Shown: positions 16,665 through 24,208 of the stretch, in pieces
How positions within the stretch are numbered: position 1 is the stretch's first letter
How the letters are laid out: each line of letters starts with the position of its first letter
Source of the DNA: Clostridiales bacterium UBA1738
Lineage (GTDB): Bacteria; Bacillota; Clostridia; UBA1381
Direction: 5' to 3'
Assembly (NCBI GenBank): GCA_002315735.1
Contig: DCIA01000008.1
Span: 1-58,295 of the forward strand
Length of the DNA: 58,295 nt
The notes under the pieces: generated by a model
The model's database searches: none
What the model was told of the DNA's origin: nothing
Seen by the model: the letters and a program-made list of their open reading frames with translations, nothing else
Position numbers and translations under genes: made by a program

Positions 16665-19055
16665 TTAACCTATCTCAATAACAGTTACGCCGAGTTCGCC
16701 TTCGCCGTATTTTCCGGGTCTTTGCGATTTTACGTGTTTGTTTCGCCTTAAATCGTCTTGGATTCCTTTTCTTAAAACACCTGTGCCTTTACCATGGATT
16801 ATCGTAACAGGCGAAATGCCTGCAAGATAGCAGTCATCAATGAATTTTCCGACATTCATAAGTGCTTCATCAAGAGTTTGACCTCTTACATCAACTTCGG
16901 TTGAAACATTTTTTGTCTTTGATGCAAATGCTTCGGTTGACCTTACATATTTTTCTGATAGTTCTTTTGAACTATTATCCTTAACTCTTTTTAGGTTTGT
17001 GATAGGAACATCGAGTTTTACAATTCCTGCTTGAACACGAACCATTCCTTTGTCGTCAGGCTTTTTAATAACTGTTGCGGCTTGCTCCATATCAATAATT
17101 TCAACAGTTTCACCGACAAGTAGGTTTTGTGGCGGCTTTACGGCAAAGGTTTTCTTTGGTTTTGCACTGCCTTGCATAGCCTTATCAATTTTGTTTTCGT
17201 GCTTTTTAAGACGCTCACGATATTTTTGCGTTTTATCACCTAAGTCCTTTACCTTGCCCTCAATTCGCATTCTTTCAAGGTCTTTTATAACAGCATTTGA
17301 TTCTTCTTTCGCTTCCATTACTATTATTTTCGCTTCTCGCCTTGCTTCTTCCAAAATTCTTGCTTTGGAATCTTTTAATTTTTTGCGCTCTTTTTCGATT
17401 TCTGTCTTTAAGTCGGCAAGTTCCGCTTTCATACGCTTTGCGTATTCTTTTTCATTTCTTGCCTCTGCTCTGTTTTGCTCAAGGTCTGTTATAACATCTT
17501 CAAACTTGATATCTTCGTCGCTTAAAATCTCGTTTGCTCTGGAAATAATGGCTTCATCAAGCCCTAATCTTCTTGAAATTGCAAAAGCGTTTGATTTTCC
17601 CGGAACACCTATTAGTAGTTTATAGGTAGGTTTTAGGCTTTCAACATCAAATTCGCACGATGCATTTTCCACTCTGTCGGTGGTTAGAGCAAACATTTTA
17701 AGTTCGCTGTAATGGGTAGTTGCAACAGTTGTTGCCCCAAACGCTCTTAAATATTCCAAAATTGAAATTGCAAGTGCTGCACCTTCTGTTGGGTCTGTTC
17801 CTGCACCCAATTCGTCAAAAAGAGCAAGCGAGTCGCTGTCTGCTTCTTTTACGATATTTACAATTCTTACCATATGCGATGAGAAGGTGGAAAGGCTTTG
17901 TTCTATGCTCTGTTCGTCGCCTATATCTGCAAAAAACTTACCAAATACTGCCGCTCTGCTTCCTTCTTCACAAGGAATATGAAGTCCTGCCGCTGCCATA
18001 ATGGAAAATAGACCGATAGTTTTTAATGTAACCGTTTTACCACCCGTATTTGGGCCTGTAACGACTAAGGTGTTAAAACTGTCACCTAAATAAATATCAT
18101 TTGAAACGACTTTATCTCTATCAATTAATGGGTGTCTTGCCTTTTTAAATTCAATAATTCCCTCATCATTTAAAATAGGCTCCGTTGCACGCATATCAAG
18201 AGATAGTTTTGCTTTGCAGAAGATAAAGTCAAGTTTTGTAATAGTTTTAAAGTTGCACAAAATCGAGTCTTCTCTTGCTGCGACTTCGCCTGACAATTCG
18301 GATAAAATTCTGTCTATTTCAATTTGCTCTTGGTTTATAAGGTCACGGATTTCGTTGTTGGCGTTGACAACGCTCATAGGCTCTATGAATAGAGTTGCAC
18401 CACTTGCAGAAGAGTCGTGAACAATACCTGCGATTTCACCACGATATTCTGCACGAACAGGGATAACATATCTGTCCGAGCGAATTGTAACGATTTGGTC
18501 TTGAAGATATTTTTTATACGTTTCGGAGCGAATCATCATATTAAGACTTTCCTTTATCTTAACATTAAGGCTCTTCATTTTTCGTCTTATTTGTGCAAGA
18601 GCAGAAGATGCATCATCTGCAATCTCGGTTTCTGACAGAATAGCAGTGTTAATTCGTTCTTCTAATGCTTTGTCGGGAATTAAAGCGGCTGAAAGTCCGT
18701 TTAGAATTTCCAAATCAAGCATAGAGTCATTTAGGTATGTTTTCATACGTCTTGCAACATACAAAAGTCTTGATACAGAAATCAAATCACCGGGATTTAA
18801 CTGCCCCCCCATACTGCTTCTTTTAACAGCGGCAGTAATGTTTTTTACACCCAAATCAACGGGTGGATTGCCGATTCTAAGACATACCGTTTCCGCCTCT
18901 GTTGTTTCTTTTTGTGCCGCTTTTGCGTTTTCTATATTTGGAAACGGCTTTAGGTTAAGGATTAAATCCTGCACCGTTTCGCTTCCTGTATAGTGCGACA
19001 TAATATTTAATATTTTATCAAACTCTAAGGTTCTAAATACGCTGTTATCCATCAT
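16665..19055 (-). CDS. mutS2: MutS2 ATPase/nuclease
   Basis: 796 aa, full MutS2 length. Domain order: clamp/lever helices, MutS ATPase with Walker A TGPNTGGKT at about residue 335 and Walker B ALFDELGAGTDPTEGA at about 413, a long coiled coil (roughly 510-640), a KOW-like strand region, and a C-terminal Smr domain with VDVRGQTLDEA and IIHGKGTGVLRKG. MutS2 lacks the mismatch-recognition domain of MutS. In Bacillus it acts on collided ribosomes, and other reports describe nuclease activity limiting recombination. Start: two adjacent ATGs; GGAG fits either. Confidence 0.95.
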   Translation of the reverse strand: MMDNSVFRTLEFDKILNIMSHYTGSETVQDLILNLKPFPNIENAKAAQKETTEAETVCLRIGNPPVDLGVKNITAAVKRSSMGGQLNPGDLISVSRLLYVARRMKTYLNDSMLDLEILNGLSAALIPDKALEERINTAILSETEIADDASSALAQIRRKMKSLNVKIKESLNMMIRSETYKKYLQDQIVTIRSDRYVIPVRAEYRGEIAGIVHDSSASGATLFIEPMSVVNANNEIRDLINQEQIEIDRILSELSGEVAAREDSILCNFKTITKLDFIFCKAKLSLDMRATEPILNDEGIIEFKKARHPLIDRDKVVSNDIYLGDSFNTLVVTGPNTGGKTVTLKTIGLFSIMAAAGLHIPCEEGSRAAVFGKFFADIGDEQSIEQSLSTFSSHMVRIVNIVKEADSDSLALFDELGAGTDPTEGAALAISILEYLRAFGATTVATTHYSELKMFALTTDRVENASCEFDVESLKPTYKLLIGVPGKSNAFAISRRLGLDEAIISRANEILSDEDIKFEDVITDLEQNRAEARNEKEYAKRMKAELADLKTEIEKERKKLKDSKARILEEARREAKIIVMEAKEESNAVIKDLERMRIEGKVKDLGDKTQKYRERLKKHENKIDKAMQGSAKPKKTFAVKPPQNLLVGETVEIIDMEQAATVIKKPDDKGMVRVQAGIVKLDVPITNLKRVKDNSSKELSEKYVRSTEAFASKTKNVSTEVDVRGQTLDEALMNVGKFIDDCYLAGISPVTIIHGKGTGVLRKGIQDDLRRNKHVKSQRPGKYGEGELGVTVIEIG

Positions 19056-19122
19056 TTTCTCCTTTGGAACAAATCTCCATATCCTATATTATATCAATTT
19101 TTCTTAGTAAAAACAATATCTA

Positions 19123-19151
19123 TTGCAAAACTTTTATAGTTGTGATAGAAT
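19123..19151 (+). promoter_or_regulatory. Likely tadA promoter
   Basis: TTGCAA (19123-19128), 17-base spacer, TAGAAT (19146-19151), 22 nt before the tadA start codon. Confidence 0.6.
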
Positions 19152-19173
19152 AAAGAAAGTGAGAGGGATAAAA

Positions 19174-19635
19174 ATGGATATAAAGTTCATGAAAGCGGCT
19201 TTAAAAGAGGCCGAAAAAGCAGAAAAAATAGCCGAAATACCGGTTGGTGCTGTAATTGTAAAGGACGGCAAAATCATTGCAAGAGCATATAACAAAAGGG
19301 AAACAAAAAAGAATGCTCTTTTTCATGCTGAGGTTTTGGCGATAGATAAAGCCTGTAAAAAACTCGGCGGCTGGCGACTTTTCGGTTGTGATATGTATGT
19401 CACATTAGAGCCTTGCCCTATGTGTGCAGGTGCGATAATTCAATCAAGAATTGATAACGTGTATTTTGGCGCATATGATAAAAAAGCGGGTGCATTTGGA
19501 AGCATATGTGACTTATCCCAAGTCTTACCGCATAGAATTAATTATATCGGCGGTATAATGGCAAAAGAATCGGAAGAAACAGTAAAACGATTTTTTAAAA
19601 ATCTCAGAAGGAAGGACTCTAAAAATGAATTTTGA
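19174..19635 (+). CDS. tadA: tRNA adenosine(34) deaminase
   Basis: 153 aa from the ATG at 19174 (GAGAGGG ahead; the reading from 19123 overlaps the promoter). The zinc deaminase motif is complete: FHAEV with the catalytic glutamate near residue 49, then PCPMCAG near 80. It converts A34 to inosine in tRNA-Arg(ACG). IVFGAYD-type motif appears as VYFGAYDKKAG. Its last codons overlap the start of the following 34-aa gene, suggesting co-translation. Confidence 0.93.
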   Translation: MDIKFMKAALKEAEKAEKIAEIPVGAVIVKDGKIIARAYNKRETKKNALFHAEVLAIDKACKKLGGWRLFGCDMYVTLEPCPMCAGAIIQSRIDNVYFGAYDKKAGAFGSICDLSQVLPHRINYIGGIMAKESEETVKRFFKNLRRKDSKNEF

Positions 19636-19728
19636 TGAAAAAACAAAAAAGATTGTATGTTTAGTCGTTGCAGTTTCACTTATGGTGCCTATTGCACTTA
19701 GTATTATTTCAATGTTCGTACAAGGCTA
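19624..19728 (+). CDS. Single-TM miniprotein, possibly Prli42-like (34 aa)
   Basis: ATG at 19624 lies inside the last codons of tadA; GAAGGA sits 10 nt before it. The product is 34 aa: a charged head (MNFDEKTKK) followed by one hydrophobic helix and a short tail ending FVQG. Size, head and single helix resemble Prli42/DUF4044-type miniproteins that tether stressosome components in Firmicutes. No stressosome genes are near, so this name is tentative. A further gene begins 12 nt later with its own AAGGAGA site. Confidence 0.5.
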
Positions 19729-19740
19729 AGGAGATTTGTT

Positions 19741-20295
19741 ATGAATAAAAACAAAAAAGTCGGGAAAGTTATCTTGTGGATAGTTGGCATTTTAGTTATG
19801 CTTGCAATTCTTGTAAGTATAATCGGGTTTATATGTTTTCGTATATTTGTTATAAATAAACATAATGAATATGTTCAAAATGACAGCGAAAAACTCACAA
19901 ATTCCGATATTGTTGATATCGTAAAGACTGTATCAGACCCAAAAATTGTTGAAAATATCATAAATTTTGATAAAGAATCTGCAAAAGAGGCACTGTCTGC
20001 CCTTAAAGAATTGGGTGATGAAAATGGATTTGTGGCGGAGGAAACCGGCGAGAAAACCGAGGAGACTATTCCCGGTGATATGAAGAGTGCCTACGATAGA
20101 ATTATGGCGGCTGCTACAAAGGAAGAAATAGATATTGGGCTTGCGATTATTAAAAAGGTTGATATTTCAAAGGTAACGGAACTTAAAAATGCCGGTAATT
20201 TTGAAAAAATTAAAGAATATTTAAAGGAAGTTTTAACATCTGAGGAAATTTTAACAGCGTTGCAACTTTACAATAAATATAATCATCTTTTATAA
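19741..20295 (+). CDS. Membrane-anchored protein of unknown function
   Basis: 184 aa. Lys-rich start then one membrane helix at about residues 8-33, then an extracytoplasmic or cytoplasmic helical part rich in Glu/Lys. It contains two similar-looking helical segments (SDPKIVENI.. and ATKEEIDIGLAII..). No family recognised. AAGGAGA site before the ATG; probably in an operon with tadA and the 34-aa gene. No catalytic motif is visible. Confidence 0.65.
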   Translation: MNKNKKVGKVILWIVGILVMLAILVSIIGFICFRIFVINKHNEYVQNDSEKLTNSDIVDIVKTVSDPKIVENIINFDKESAKEALSALKELGDENGFVAEETGEKTEETIPGDMKSAYDRIMAAATKEEIDIGLAIIKKVDISKVTELKNAGNFEKIKEYLKEVLTSEEILTALQLYNKYNHLL

Positions 20296-20347
20296 AATGA
20301 ATAAATGCCTTTTAACTTGTCAATAATACAAGTAGGAGGTGTTAAAT

Positions 20348-20515
20348 ATGGATTGTACAAATAAGCCTAACGAATGCATCAAATGTACTGTTACACAGTG
20401 CAAAAACCATTGTAAATCAAAAGATTATTGTTCTTTGGACTGTATAACAGTTGGCACACACGAACTTAACCCAACAAAGAACGAATGCACAGATTGTAAG
20501 TCTTTTGAATTATAA
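20348..20515 (+). CDS. DUF1540 domain small Cys-rich protein (55 aa)
   Basis: 55 codons with GGAGG 9 nt before the ATG. Nine cysteines and several Lys/Asn follow the DUF1540 pattern: IKCTVTQCKNH near the start, then YCSLDCITVG and ECTDCKSF. DUF1540 proteins are small, probably metal-binding, and common in spore-forming Clostridia; their function is unknown. A terminator follows within 10 nt. Confidence 0.85.
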   Translation: MDCTNKPNECIKCTVTQCKNHCKSKDYCSLDCITVGTHELNPTKNECTDCKSFEL

Positions 20516-20523
20516 GATGGTGC

Positions 20524-20553
20524 GAAAAAGGCAGCGTAGCTGTCTTTTTTCTT
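20524..20553 (+). terminator. Terminator after the DUF1540 gene
   Basis: AAAAGGCAGC and GCTGTCTTTT around a GTA loop, followed by T-rich sequence. Confidence 0.75.
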
Positions 20554-20574
20554 TTAATCACGGAGATACATATA

Positions 20575-21516
20575 ATGAAAAATGATTTTAAATTTTCACT
20601 TGATAATAAAAGATATCACACATGGAACTATCACCTTAAAACGACTTTTGGCTCAAAGGTTTTTAAAGTTGCGCTAAATGGGAATTTTACCTGCCCGAAT
20701 CTTGACGGAACAAAGGGAGTCGGTGGCTGTACCTACTGTTTATCGGGAAGCGGTGATTTTGCGGGAAATCCGGAGCATAATATTTTATCGCAATTTGATG
20801 AGGTAAAAACTCGTATGCTCAAAAAGTGGCCCTGTGCGAAATATATTGCATATTTTCAAGCAAATTCCAATACATATGCTCCTGTTCATATTTTGAAAGA
20901 AAAATTTGAGCCGGTATTAAAAATTGACGGAGTTATAGGACTTGCCATTGCAACAAGGGCGGATTGCTTGTCAAATGATGTTTTGGACTATTTAGAAGAC
21001 CTAAACAGAAGAACATATCTTATAGTAGAGCTGGGGCTTCAAACGGTTTTTGATAAAACGGGAGAGAAAATTAATCGATGTCACTCCTATGCAGATTTTT
21101 TAAAAGGCTATAACGAACTAAAAAAGCGAAATATAAAAGTGTGCGTACATCTTATTTTGGGACTTCCCGGGGAAACTCACGAAATGATGATAGAGAGCGT
21201 AAAAACAGTTGCAAGACTTGAACCGGAATTTATAAAGTTGCACCTTCTTCATATATTAAAGGGCACGAAAATTGCGGAGCAATATGAAAATGGCGAATTT
21301 GAAACATTGTCAAAAGAAGAATATGTAAAAATTATTTGTGATTCCTTAGAACAAATTTCGGAAAATACAGTTATGCAAAGGCTTACGGGTGATGGGGGGA
21401 GAGATACCCTTATTGCACCGCTTTGGAGTCTTAAAAAATTCGTTGTTTTAAACGAAATAGATAAAGAAATGGTAAGACGTGACAGTTATCAAGGTAAATA
21501 TTTTGAAAAGAGATGA
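20575..21516 (+). CDS. Radical SAM protein, TIGR01212 (YhcC/YtqA) family
   Basis: 313 aa. The iron-sulfur cysteines follow the family pattern C-x11-C-x2-C (FTCPNLDG...GGCTYC) rather than the classical CxxxCxxC. Next come SGSGDFAG, then AYFQANSNTYAP and the ELGLQT strand. The C-terminal HLLHILKGT motif is also typical. The family is related to Elp3-type radical SAM enzymes, but the reaction is not established. It overlaps nothing and ends 4 nt before the thioesterase ATG, so both form one unit. Confidence 0.9.
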   Translation: MKNDFKFSLDNKRYHTWNYHLKTTFGSKVFKVALNGNFTCPNLDGTKGVGGCTYCLSGSGDFAGNPEHNILSQFDEVKTRMLKKWPCAKYIAYFQANSNTYAPVHILKEKFEPVLKIDGVIGLAIATRADCLSNDVLDYLEDLNRRTYLIVELGLQTVFDKTGEKINRCHSYADFLKGYNELKKRNIKVCVHLILGLPGETHEMMIESVKTVARLEPEFIKLHLLHILKGTKIAEQYENGEFETLSKEEYVKIICDSLEQISENTVMQRLTGDGGRDTLIAPLWSLKKFVVLNEIDKEMVRRDSYQGKYFEKR

Positions 21517-21520
21517 TTTT

Positions 21521-21991
21521 ATGAAAACAAAAACACCTTCCGAGTCTTATGTTGAGCAAGTACATTTGATTAATTCCGCTGACCTAAACGGATATAAGCG
21601 TCTTTTTGGCGGTACATTAATGTCGTGGATTGATATGGTTGCAGGCATAGTTGCAAGAAGGCATTGCGAAACCAATGTCACAACGATTGCTATTGATAAT
21701 TTGCATTTTGTTGCTCCTGCTCATGCAAACGATATAATAGTTCTTTGTGGAAAAGCAACATATTCAGGAAAAACTTCGCTCGAGGTCAGAGTTGAATCAT
21801 ATGTAGAGCATTTGGACGGAAATAGGGAACTTATAAATAAGGCATATGTTGTAATGGTGGCACTTGACGAAAATGAAAAGCCTACTGAAATTCCGCAACT
21901 TGTTACTACTAATGACGAAGAAAAGTTTGAGTGTGAATGTGGAAAAAAACGCCGTGAACTTAGGAATGTAAGGCAAAAAGAATGCTTTTAG
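21521..21991 (+). CDS. Acyl-CoA thioesterase, hotdog fold
   Basis: 156 aa from ATG 21521, directly after the stop of the radical SAM gene. Translation from 21479 would overlap that gene and has no site. Hotdog-fold YciA/BFIT-type thioesterase features: DLNGYKRLFGGTLMSWID with the catalytic Asp region, then ARRHC and DNLHFVAPAHANDII. It would hydrolyse acyl-CoA esters in the cytosol; chain length unknown. The C-terminal tail is Lys/Arg and Cys-rich (ECECGKKRR). A terminator follows. Confidence 0.88.
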   Translation: MKTKTPSESYVEQVHLINSADLNGYKRLFGGTLMSWIDMVAGIVARRHCETNVTTIAIDNLHFVAPAHANDIIVLCGKATYSGKTSLEVRVESYVEHLDGNRELINKAYVVMVALDENEKPTEIPQLVTTNDEEKFECECGKKRRELRNVRQKECF

Positions 21992-21995
21992 AAAT

Positions 21996-22029
21996 AAAAA
22001 AAGACATCTTTATGAAGATGTCTTTTTTT
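21996..22029 (+). terminator. Terminator after the thioesterase gene
   Basis: AAAAAAGACATCTT and AAGATGTCTTTTTTT around a TATG loop. Confidence 0.88.
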
Positions 22030-22265
22030 GGCAAAGGTGGATGGGAGTAATACAATGCCAAAAGTGAACAAATCTCTTGTGCGTTTTGTTCATTTGTAGG
22101 ATTTAATACTTTAACGAAAATAACCCATCATCGGAGCATTTTCCTTTGATGGTTTGTTTGCCTTTACGCTTGTAATCGTTAAACTGTACCCTATAAAACG
22201 AAAACTACTTGAAGTATTTTTCTGCTATTCTAAAGTGCTCCCCATGTCAAGGAGAAATCCGCAAA
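22028..22265 (-). repeat. Probable dispersed intergenic repeat
   Basis: No real gene. Read on the minus strand, two overlapping frames give peptides ending ...GKCSDDGLFSLKY and ...KENAPMMGYFR, which I recall as recurring tails of spurious hypothetical proteins in gut Clostridia. That recurrence would mean the DNA itself is repeated between genomes. The left end (TGGCAAAGGTGGATGG, 22028-22043) matches at 15 of 16 positions the inverted end of the tRNA relic at 7141-7156. Confidence 0.4.
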
Positions 22266-22291
22266 CCGCATTGCGAAACCAAAAAAATCAT

Positions 22292-22330
22292 AAAAAAAGA
22301 ACAAGCATTTTGGTATCAAAACACTTGTCC
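22292..22330 (-). terminator. Minus-strand terminator
   Basis: GGACAAG-TGTTTTG and CAAAATGC-TTGTTC around an ATAC loop, followed on the minus strand by seven T. It lies 88 nt beyond the stop of the 320-aa gene. Just upstream of it, the 12-base 3' end of tRNA-fMet (CCCCCGCAACCA) is repeated exactly at 22336-22347 on the minus strand. Confidence 0.75.
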
Positions 22331-22417
22331 TTATTTGGTTGCGGGGGCTTAATTCAAATTCGGAAAGTCCTTGTTTTAAGCGGTTTTCGGGAAATTTTTT
22401 CAAATCGATTGCATGAA

Positions 22418-23380
22418 TCAAAATTCTATTGTGTATTTCAATAATGCATTGCTTTCTTTTTCAGCGGTCTTTTCAAAACTTGCACCCGCTTTGCATTTAA
22501 TCTTTTTTAACATTCCCGAAATGCTTGCCGCCTCATTTAACGACACGCCGGAAGAAGAACTTGCTTTCATTGAATAAGTTCTTGTTGTGATTTTGCTTTT
22601 ATTTACAAGCACCATTTGGATAAGCGCCGAAATATCGCTTTCGTTTCTAAAATACAAAAGCTCCGGCAATATAGGACTTCCGTCAAAAATTGAGGTCTTG
22701 AATGTTGTGGTTGACCAAATTTCTAAAGATTTAGACTCTTTTTTTGATTCCTTTTTCTCGCATTCGACAGAAAATGACGAAACACCGGCATTTGCGGAAA
22801 TTCCCTTATGAAACAATGAATGTGTTGAATTTTGTAATTTAATAGATACGCTTTTTGCACCAAGTGCTTGGGCGAGCACCGTTAATTCATTCACACGTAC
22901 TTCTTTCATGTAATTATAGTATTCGTCAATTTCTATATATGTACCGGGTACGCAAGGGTCGGAAATATATACAGAATCACTTTGCCGTGGTCGTAAAGTC
23001 AAACCAAGTGAAGATACATATTTTGAGTAAATAGTCGGCATCTTGCGGTCTTCACTTTTTTCATAAAATCCTATTGATTCTTTGCAAGTCTCGTTTTCAA
23101 GTCTTGCATCATAGTTTACAATTCTGATTACTCTTTCAGACAATATTTCACCGTTTTCCACATCTTCTTTAAAGATAGGTGAATACTTTTTAATATCCTC
23201 CTCACGCTTTTTATCGGCAAGACTTGCTTTTATTTCAGTTTGTTTTGCCGTTGCGTCATCTTTAATTTTAATTGCAGTTGATTTAACTTCATCTGCGGCA
23301 ACAGCAGCTTTTTCCGATGCCTTGCCTGCTATATCTTTAACGGAATTCAGAATATTGCCTATTTTATTATTTACAGCCAT
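22418..23380 (-). CDS. Uncharacterised protein with helical N-terminus (320 aa)
   Basis: 320 aa with AAGGAGG before the ATG and a good promoter. Residues 1-65 are Ala/Lys/Glu-rich amphipathic helix (NSVKDIAGKASEKAA...), like membrane-surface or coiled-coil helices. Residues about 66-190 form a domain with IVNYDARLE, GFYEK, ISDPCVPGTYIEID and ALGAKSVSIKL; from memory a similar domain recurs in unnamed Firmicutes proteins. The C-terminal third is Ser/Thr-rich and beta-type. No signal peptide, TM helix or catalytic motif. Single gene; function unknown. Confidence 0.7.
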   Translation of the reverse strand: MAVNNKIGNILNSVKDIAGKASEKAAVAADEVKSTAIKIKDDATAKQTEIKASLADKKREEDIKKYSPIFKEDVENGEILSERVIRIVNYDARLENETCKESIGFYEKSEDRKMPTIYSKYVSSLGLTLRPRQSDSVYISDPCVPGTYIEIDEYYNYMKEVRVNELTVLAQALGAKSVSIKLQNSTHSLFHKGISANAGVSSFSVECEKKESKKESKSLEIWSTTTFKTSIFDGSPILPELLYFRNESDISALIQMVLVNKSKITTRTYSMKASSSSGVSLNEAASISGMLKKIKCKAGASFEKTAEKESNALLKYTIEF

Positions 23381-23410
23381 ATTTTTACCTCCTTGAGATT
23401 AACTGTTTGA

Positions 23411-23439
23411 ATTATACCATATTTTGTTAATATTAGCAA
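23411..23439 (-). promoter_or_regulatory. Promoter of the 320-aa protein gene
   Basis: Minus strand TTGCTA (23434-23439), 17-base spacer, TATAAT (23411-23416), 31 nt before the ATG. Confidence 0.7.
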
Positions 23440-23449
23440 TATTGAGGTG

Positions 23450-23539
23450 TTATTTCTTGATTAAATGTTTAATGAGAAGCCAAACTAACCACAAGCCTCC
23501 AGTTGCCAATGTGAGAATAAAGTGTAATAGTGTTTTCAT
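23450..23539 (-). CDS. Single-TM miniprotein (29 aa)
   Basis: ATG at 23539 with GAGGAAAG 5 nt before it, TAA at 23450. The 29-residue product starts MKTLLHFILTLATGGLWLVW and ends KHLIKK: a membrane helix with a GG-LW turn and a basic tail. From memory, similar one-helix peptides are common in Firmicutes and their phages, without known function. Its stop lies 11 nt from the -35 box of the 320-aa gene, so it is either a leader gene or an independent unit. Confidence 0.55.
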   Translation of the reverse strand: MKTLLHFILTLATGGLWLVWLLIKHLIKK

Positions 23540-23872
23540 TTTTCTTTCCTCGTTTTCTATTATTGATCAACAATTAGTGTTGTCATAACAGAACTTGTAA
23601 ATTTCGCGAATAAAACAGTTTCCCCTGCGAGCAGGTTTTCTGCCCGTGGGGTGTTTTTTTATTATACAATAATTTGAAAAGTCATAAAATATAAGCATAA
23701 AAACCATTGAAATGTCATTTTGTGCAAGATTTCTTGTTGTAAAAGTGCGAGTAAAAGTACACCACCGTGTTTTACTCCCAAAAATGAAAAAATGGAATCT
23801 TCAGAAGAAAAATTCCTCCGAAAACGCCTAATTTTATGCGTTTTTGAGTTATTTTTTTGCCTAAAAACATAA
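23540..23872. other. Gene-poor stretch between the miniprotein and tRNA-Leu
   Basis: No ORF with a ribosome site. It contains a plus-strand terminator (23621-23660) without an obvious gene before it and an AAAACGC/GCGTTTT hairpin near 23820-23845. There is also a GAGTAAAA/TTTTACTC hairpin near 23747-23780. It may encode a small RNA of the plus strand ending at 23660. Confidence 0.4.
23621..23660 (+). terminator. Orphan plus-strand terminator
   Basis: CCCC (23622-23625) with GGGG (23648-23651) and GCAG with CTGC, followed by a T7 run. The minus-strand side lacks a T-run. No plus-strand gene precedes it within 1.5 kb. Confidence 0.6.
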
Positions 23873-23911
23873 AAGTACGAACATTTATTTTAGTTGATAA
23901 AAGTTCGTACT
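23869..23911 (-). terminator. Terminator after tRNA-Leu
   Basis: GTACGAAC and GTTCGTAC, 8-bp stem with a long loop, then TTTT on the minus strand; begins 7 nt after the tRNA 3' end. Confidence 0.65.
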
Positions 23912-23916
23912 TTTTT

Positions 23917-24003
23917 TGGTGCCGATGGTGGGGGTCGAACCCACACGGTATCACTACCACGGGATTTTGAGTCCCGCGCGTCTGCCAATTCCACCACATC
24001 GGC
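23917..24003 (-). tRNA. tRNA-Leu (CAA), CCA encoded
   Basis: 87-nt class II tRNA on the minus strand. Acceptor GCCGATG/CATCGGC, A73 and encoded CCA; anticodon loop CTCAAAA gives CAA, reading UUG. A long variable arm (about 15 nt, TGGTAGTGATACCG region) is typical of tRNA-Leu. Confidence 0.96.
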
Positions 24004-24021
24004 AAATCAAATTGCTTTACT

Positions 24022-24050
24022 ATTATATCTTAGAATATACATTTTGTCAA
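24022..24050 (-). promoter_or_regulatory. Promoter of tRNA-Leu
   Basis: Minus strand TTGACA (24045-24050), 17-base spacer, TATAAT (24022-24027), 18 nt before the tRNA 5' end. Confidence 0.85.
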
Positions 24051-24107
24051 TCGGTTTTTTTATATTTTTCCATTTTACATCAAAAAAAGTGGATATTTAA
24101 GATAAAT

Positions 24108-24134
24108 TGTTACTAAAATGTTAACAAATGTTAA
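24108..24134 (+). promoter_or_regulatory. WalR-type direct repeat upstream of the NlpC/P60 gene
   Basis: TGTTAC (24108-24113), five bases, TGTTAA (24119-24124) fits exactly the WalR (YycF) consensus TGTWAH-N5-TGTWAH. A third TGTTAA follows at 24129-24134. The site ends 6 nt before the -35 box, a position suited to an activator. WalRK controls cell-wall hydrolases in low-GC Gram-positives, matching the gene downstream. Confidence 0.45.
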
Positions 24135-24140
24135 AAATGT

Positions 24141-24169
24141 TTGACAAATCCATTTTATTGTGTTATAAT
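24141..24169 (+). promoter_or_regulatory. Promoter of the NlpC/P60 gene
   Basis: TTGACA (24141-24146), 17-base spacer, TATAAT (24164-24169): full consensus, 39 nt before the ATG. Confidence 0.85.
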
Positions 24170-24208
24170 AATTTTGTAACAATTTAGAAATAATTTTGGA
24201 GGGTTATT

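Noticed and set aside
17050..17625. 191-codon ORF opposite mutS2
   Set aside because: Antisense shadow of the coiled-coil part; Ser/Phe-rich translation typical of the complement of Lys/Glu codons.
22154..22444. 96-codon ORF on the plus strand, and the 63-codon ORF opposite it
   Set aside because: Both run through terminator and repeat sequence without ribosome sites; composition is not coding-like.
23772..24116. ORFs across tRNA-Leu on both strands
   Set aside because: They are translations of the tRNA and its terminator.
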